The notes under the pieces were generated by a model. That model had not been told where the DNA came from. It saw only the letters and a list, made by a program, of their open reading frames with translations, and searched no databases. A DNA stretch of 15,940 nucleotides, taken from Phycisphaerae bacterium (lineage in GTDB: Bacteria > Planctomycetota > Phycisphaerae > WQYP01). Position 1 is the first letter of the stretch. Each line of letters starts with the position of its first letter. The position numbers were made by a program, and so were the translations under genes. Below, in pieces: positions 14,793-15,940 of this stretch. The stretch spans positions 1-15,940 of the forward strand of contig JABEVA010000142.1 in NCBI GenBank assembly GCA_013044065.1. The letters are read 5' to 3'.

Positions 14793-15527
14793 TCATGGGC
14801 GTTGGATGGTGGTGGGACGCAGGAACTGTAAAGGGCAGGGTTCGTTGATTTGCCGCCCGATATCCTGGCCCATGCGTCGCAAAAGGCTCACACGTTGCAG
14901 GCTATGATCAGCAAAGGCGGAGAACATCTCCTTGATTTCCGGTCGCGCGGTTTGGGCGGCATAACGTGCGTAAAAAGCAGCGATGCGTTTTTCGCTGGCG
15001 ATGAGCAACTTCATTGCTTCATCAAAATGGGCCTGATCGCGGGCGTCAAGAATCCGGGGGCCGACACACACCATATTTTTGTCATGGCCATCCAGAAAAA
15101 AGCAGGCGGATGAAAACAGTTTTGCCGTCAGGGCCTGAAGTTGAGTTCGGCGGGCATCTTCCCGGGCGGCCATCTCTTGCAGGCCGGCACGCAGCCGCGG
15201 ATCGGCGGCCTTTTCCGCCAGGACCATATACCGGTAGGCGGCGACTGATTGTCCAAATGCCGCAATGGCTAACGCCTTATTATCGCCGAGGCGGGATAAA
15301 TCGGGTTGGTCGAATCGTTTGAGCATATCATGAATGATACCCGCGCCAGATCGGTAAAAAAAGCCGCACATCGCCCAAAACCAGCCAATGCGCTCTCCGG
15401 GAGTACGTGGGTCGGCAGCCAGCCGGTCACGGTTTGCGGTTAAATGTTGTGGATGGGCATAAATCAGCCGGCGGATGGCACGCTTTCCAGTAGCTTCAGC
15501 GATCCATCGACGCTCTTTACCTTTCAC
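14793..15527 (-). CDS. Ferritin-like/rubrerythrin-fold protein with degenerate metal site
   Basis: Up to 244 residues from GTG 15527. Four long helices match a ferritin-like bundle: residues 87-106 (IAAFGQSVAAYRYMVLAEKA), 110-133, 169-193 (LLIASEKRIAAFYARYA and on) and about 197-218. Compared with rubrerythrin's FAGESQARNRY the metal-binding Glu is Gln (GQS). The ExxH of helix 2 reads EDAR, and the last ExxH reads DHSL. Only Glu 176 (SEKR) of the usual ligand helices persists. A di-iron centre is therefore doubtful, and a structural or binding role is possible. The start is unsure: GTG 15527 has no ribosome site and lies in a region that also reads as RHS repeat on the other strand. ATG 15371 (192 residues) and ATG 15326 are alternatives that keep the bundle. 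Confidence 0.6.
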   Translation of the reverse strand: MKGKERRWIAEATGKRAIRRLIYAHPQHLTANRDRLAADPRTPGERIGWFWAMCGFFYRSGAGIIHDMLKRFDQPDLSRLGDNKALAIAAFGQSVAAYRYMVLAEKAADPRLRAGLQEMAAREDARRTQLQALTAKLFSSACFFLDGHDKNMVCVGPRILDARDQAHFDEAMKLLIASEKRIAAFYARYAAQTARPEIKEMFSAFADHSLQRVSLLRRMGQDIGRQINEPCPLQFLRPTTIQRP

Positions 15528-15940
15528 GGCTACGATAGCCGGGGGAATCAGGCCAACCCGATTGATTCCAATTCTGATAACAGATCATCACCGGCTATCG
15601 GGACAGGTTACCATACCACGATTATGGTGATTGACTGCGCAGGCCGGCAATTGCGGACTCTTGAGAATCTGCGAGCCGGCGGCGGCGGGGCTAACGAGAT
15701 TACGAACACGGTGGTGACGCAGCAGAGTTTTGATGGCAACGGCAATCAGGTTCGACCGGTGGATAACAACGGCGGCACCACCGTTTTGGCGTATGACAGC
15801 CACGGCCGTAAAATCACCGAAACGTATCAGGATGGCGCGCGGCCCAGCTCTGACGAACAGCTTTTTGTCGCACCGCCGCGGGAGCGGCGGCAGGTCGGTC
15901 CCTGGCGGAAATGGTCGGGGGTTCTGACTGGCCCCCGGGC
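15444..15940 (+). CDS. RHS/YD-repeat protein fragment, open at the right edge
   Basis: A forward frame opens after TAA 15441-15443 and has no stop up to the window end. From about 15519 it reads as YD-type repeats: FTFHGYDSRGNQ (near 15516-15551), VIDCAGRQLRTLENLRAGGG (15627-15686), TQQSFDGNGNQVRPVDNN (about 15717-15770), and LAYDSHGRKITETYQDG (about 15786-15836). YDSRGN and YDSHGRKI are the hallmark cores of RHS/YD repeats, found in large secreted or surface proteins including toxins and wall-associated proteins. Normal RHS proteins are far larger and begin with other domains. Here the frame starts at a weak ATG (15444) without a ribosome site, so the 5' part is missing. After about 15840 the translation no longer looks like repeats. 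It overlaps the ferritin-like gene's 5' end on the opposite strand. Confidence 0.5.
   Translation, partial: MLWMGINQPADGTLSSSFSDPSTLFTFHGYDSRGNQANPIDSNSDNRSSPAIGTGYHTTIMVIDCAGRQLRTLENLRAGGGGANEITNTVVTQQSFDGNGNQVRPVDNNGGTTVLAYDSHGRKITETYQDGARPSSDEQLFVAPPRERRQVGPWRKWSGVLTGPR
15873..15937. repeat. Two strong GC hairpins at the window end
   Basis: CCGCCGC-GGGA-GCGGCGG (15873-15890) and CGGGGG with CCCCCG (15916-15921 with 15932-15937) are perfect stems 25 bases apart. They occupy the part where RHS similarity ends, so they may be intergenic or element-terminal sequence rather than coding. No T-run follows either stem inside the window. Confidence 0.4.

Noticed and set aside
1..15940. CRISPR array, tRNA, rRNA, insertion sequence ends or transposase
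   Set aside because: I read through for regularly spaced repeats, cloverleaf-like stretches and transposase motifs and saw none that hold up; a covariance and repeat search would settle it.

Overview
This window looks like chromosomal DNA of a moderately G+C-rich Gram-negative-type bacterium, most likely a member of Planctomycetota and perhaps of the Phycisphaerae. That placement is an inference from gene style. It rests on a secreted squalene-cyclase-like repeat protein coupled to an NPCBM-domain protein, on a membrane-tethered helix-turn-helix protein whose linker carries a motif (LDLTRESDNTSLGAELLDEI) that I associate with planctomycete proteins, and on short lineage-type membrane proteins of unknown function. 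No rRNA, tRNA, CRISPR array, transposase or prophage gene was seen.

Layout. Positions 223-4457 hold four tightly packed forward genes, probably one operon: an alpha/alpha-toroid (prenyltransferase/squalene-oxidase repeat) secreted protein, an NPCBM-domain protein with three internal beta repeats, an EamA/DMT permease, and a double zinc-ribbon plus bacterial-PH membrane protein. A large reverse-strand TPR protein (4530-6659) converges on them. It is divergent from uppP (6915-7784), which recycles undecaprenyl pyrophosphate for cell-envelope synthesis. Next come xylB (xylulokinase, 7942-9480) and a decayed nuclease-domain relic (9614-10458) with at least one frameshift and two in-frame stops. 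A HAD phosphatase-like gene (10594-11253) is followed directly by a LolA-like secreted protein (11258-12121), which ends in a clear intrinsic terminator.

The right part is on the reverse strand: an OmpA-family lipoprotein (12148-13089), the membrane-tethered HTH protein (13215-14135), a one-TM protein of unknown function (14268-14723), and a ferritin-like protein with degraded metal ligands (14793 to about 15527). At the right edge a forward reading frame with YD/RHS repeats (15444-15940) runs off the window and overlaps the 5' end of the ferritin-like gene on the other strand. This suggests a rearrangement junction there.

Most genes concern the cell envelope: lipid-carrier recycling, an OmpA-type peptidoglycan-binding lipoprotein, a LolA-like carrier, and several secreted or membrane proteins. 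I do not see a complete defence or mobile system. The unusual items are the broken PD-(D/E)xK relic, the RHS fragment and its junction, the metal-site-degenerate ferritin-like protein, the UppP with a His-to-Gln change, and the HTH protein anchored by a C-terminal membrane hairpin.
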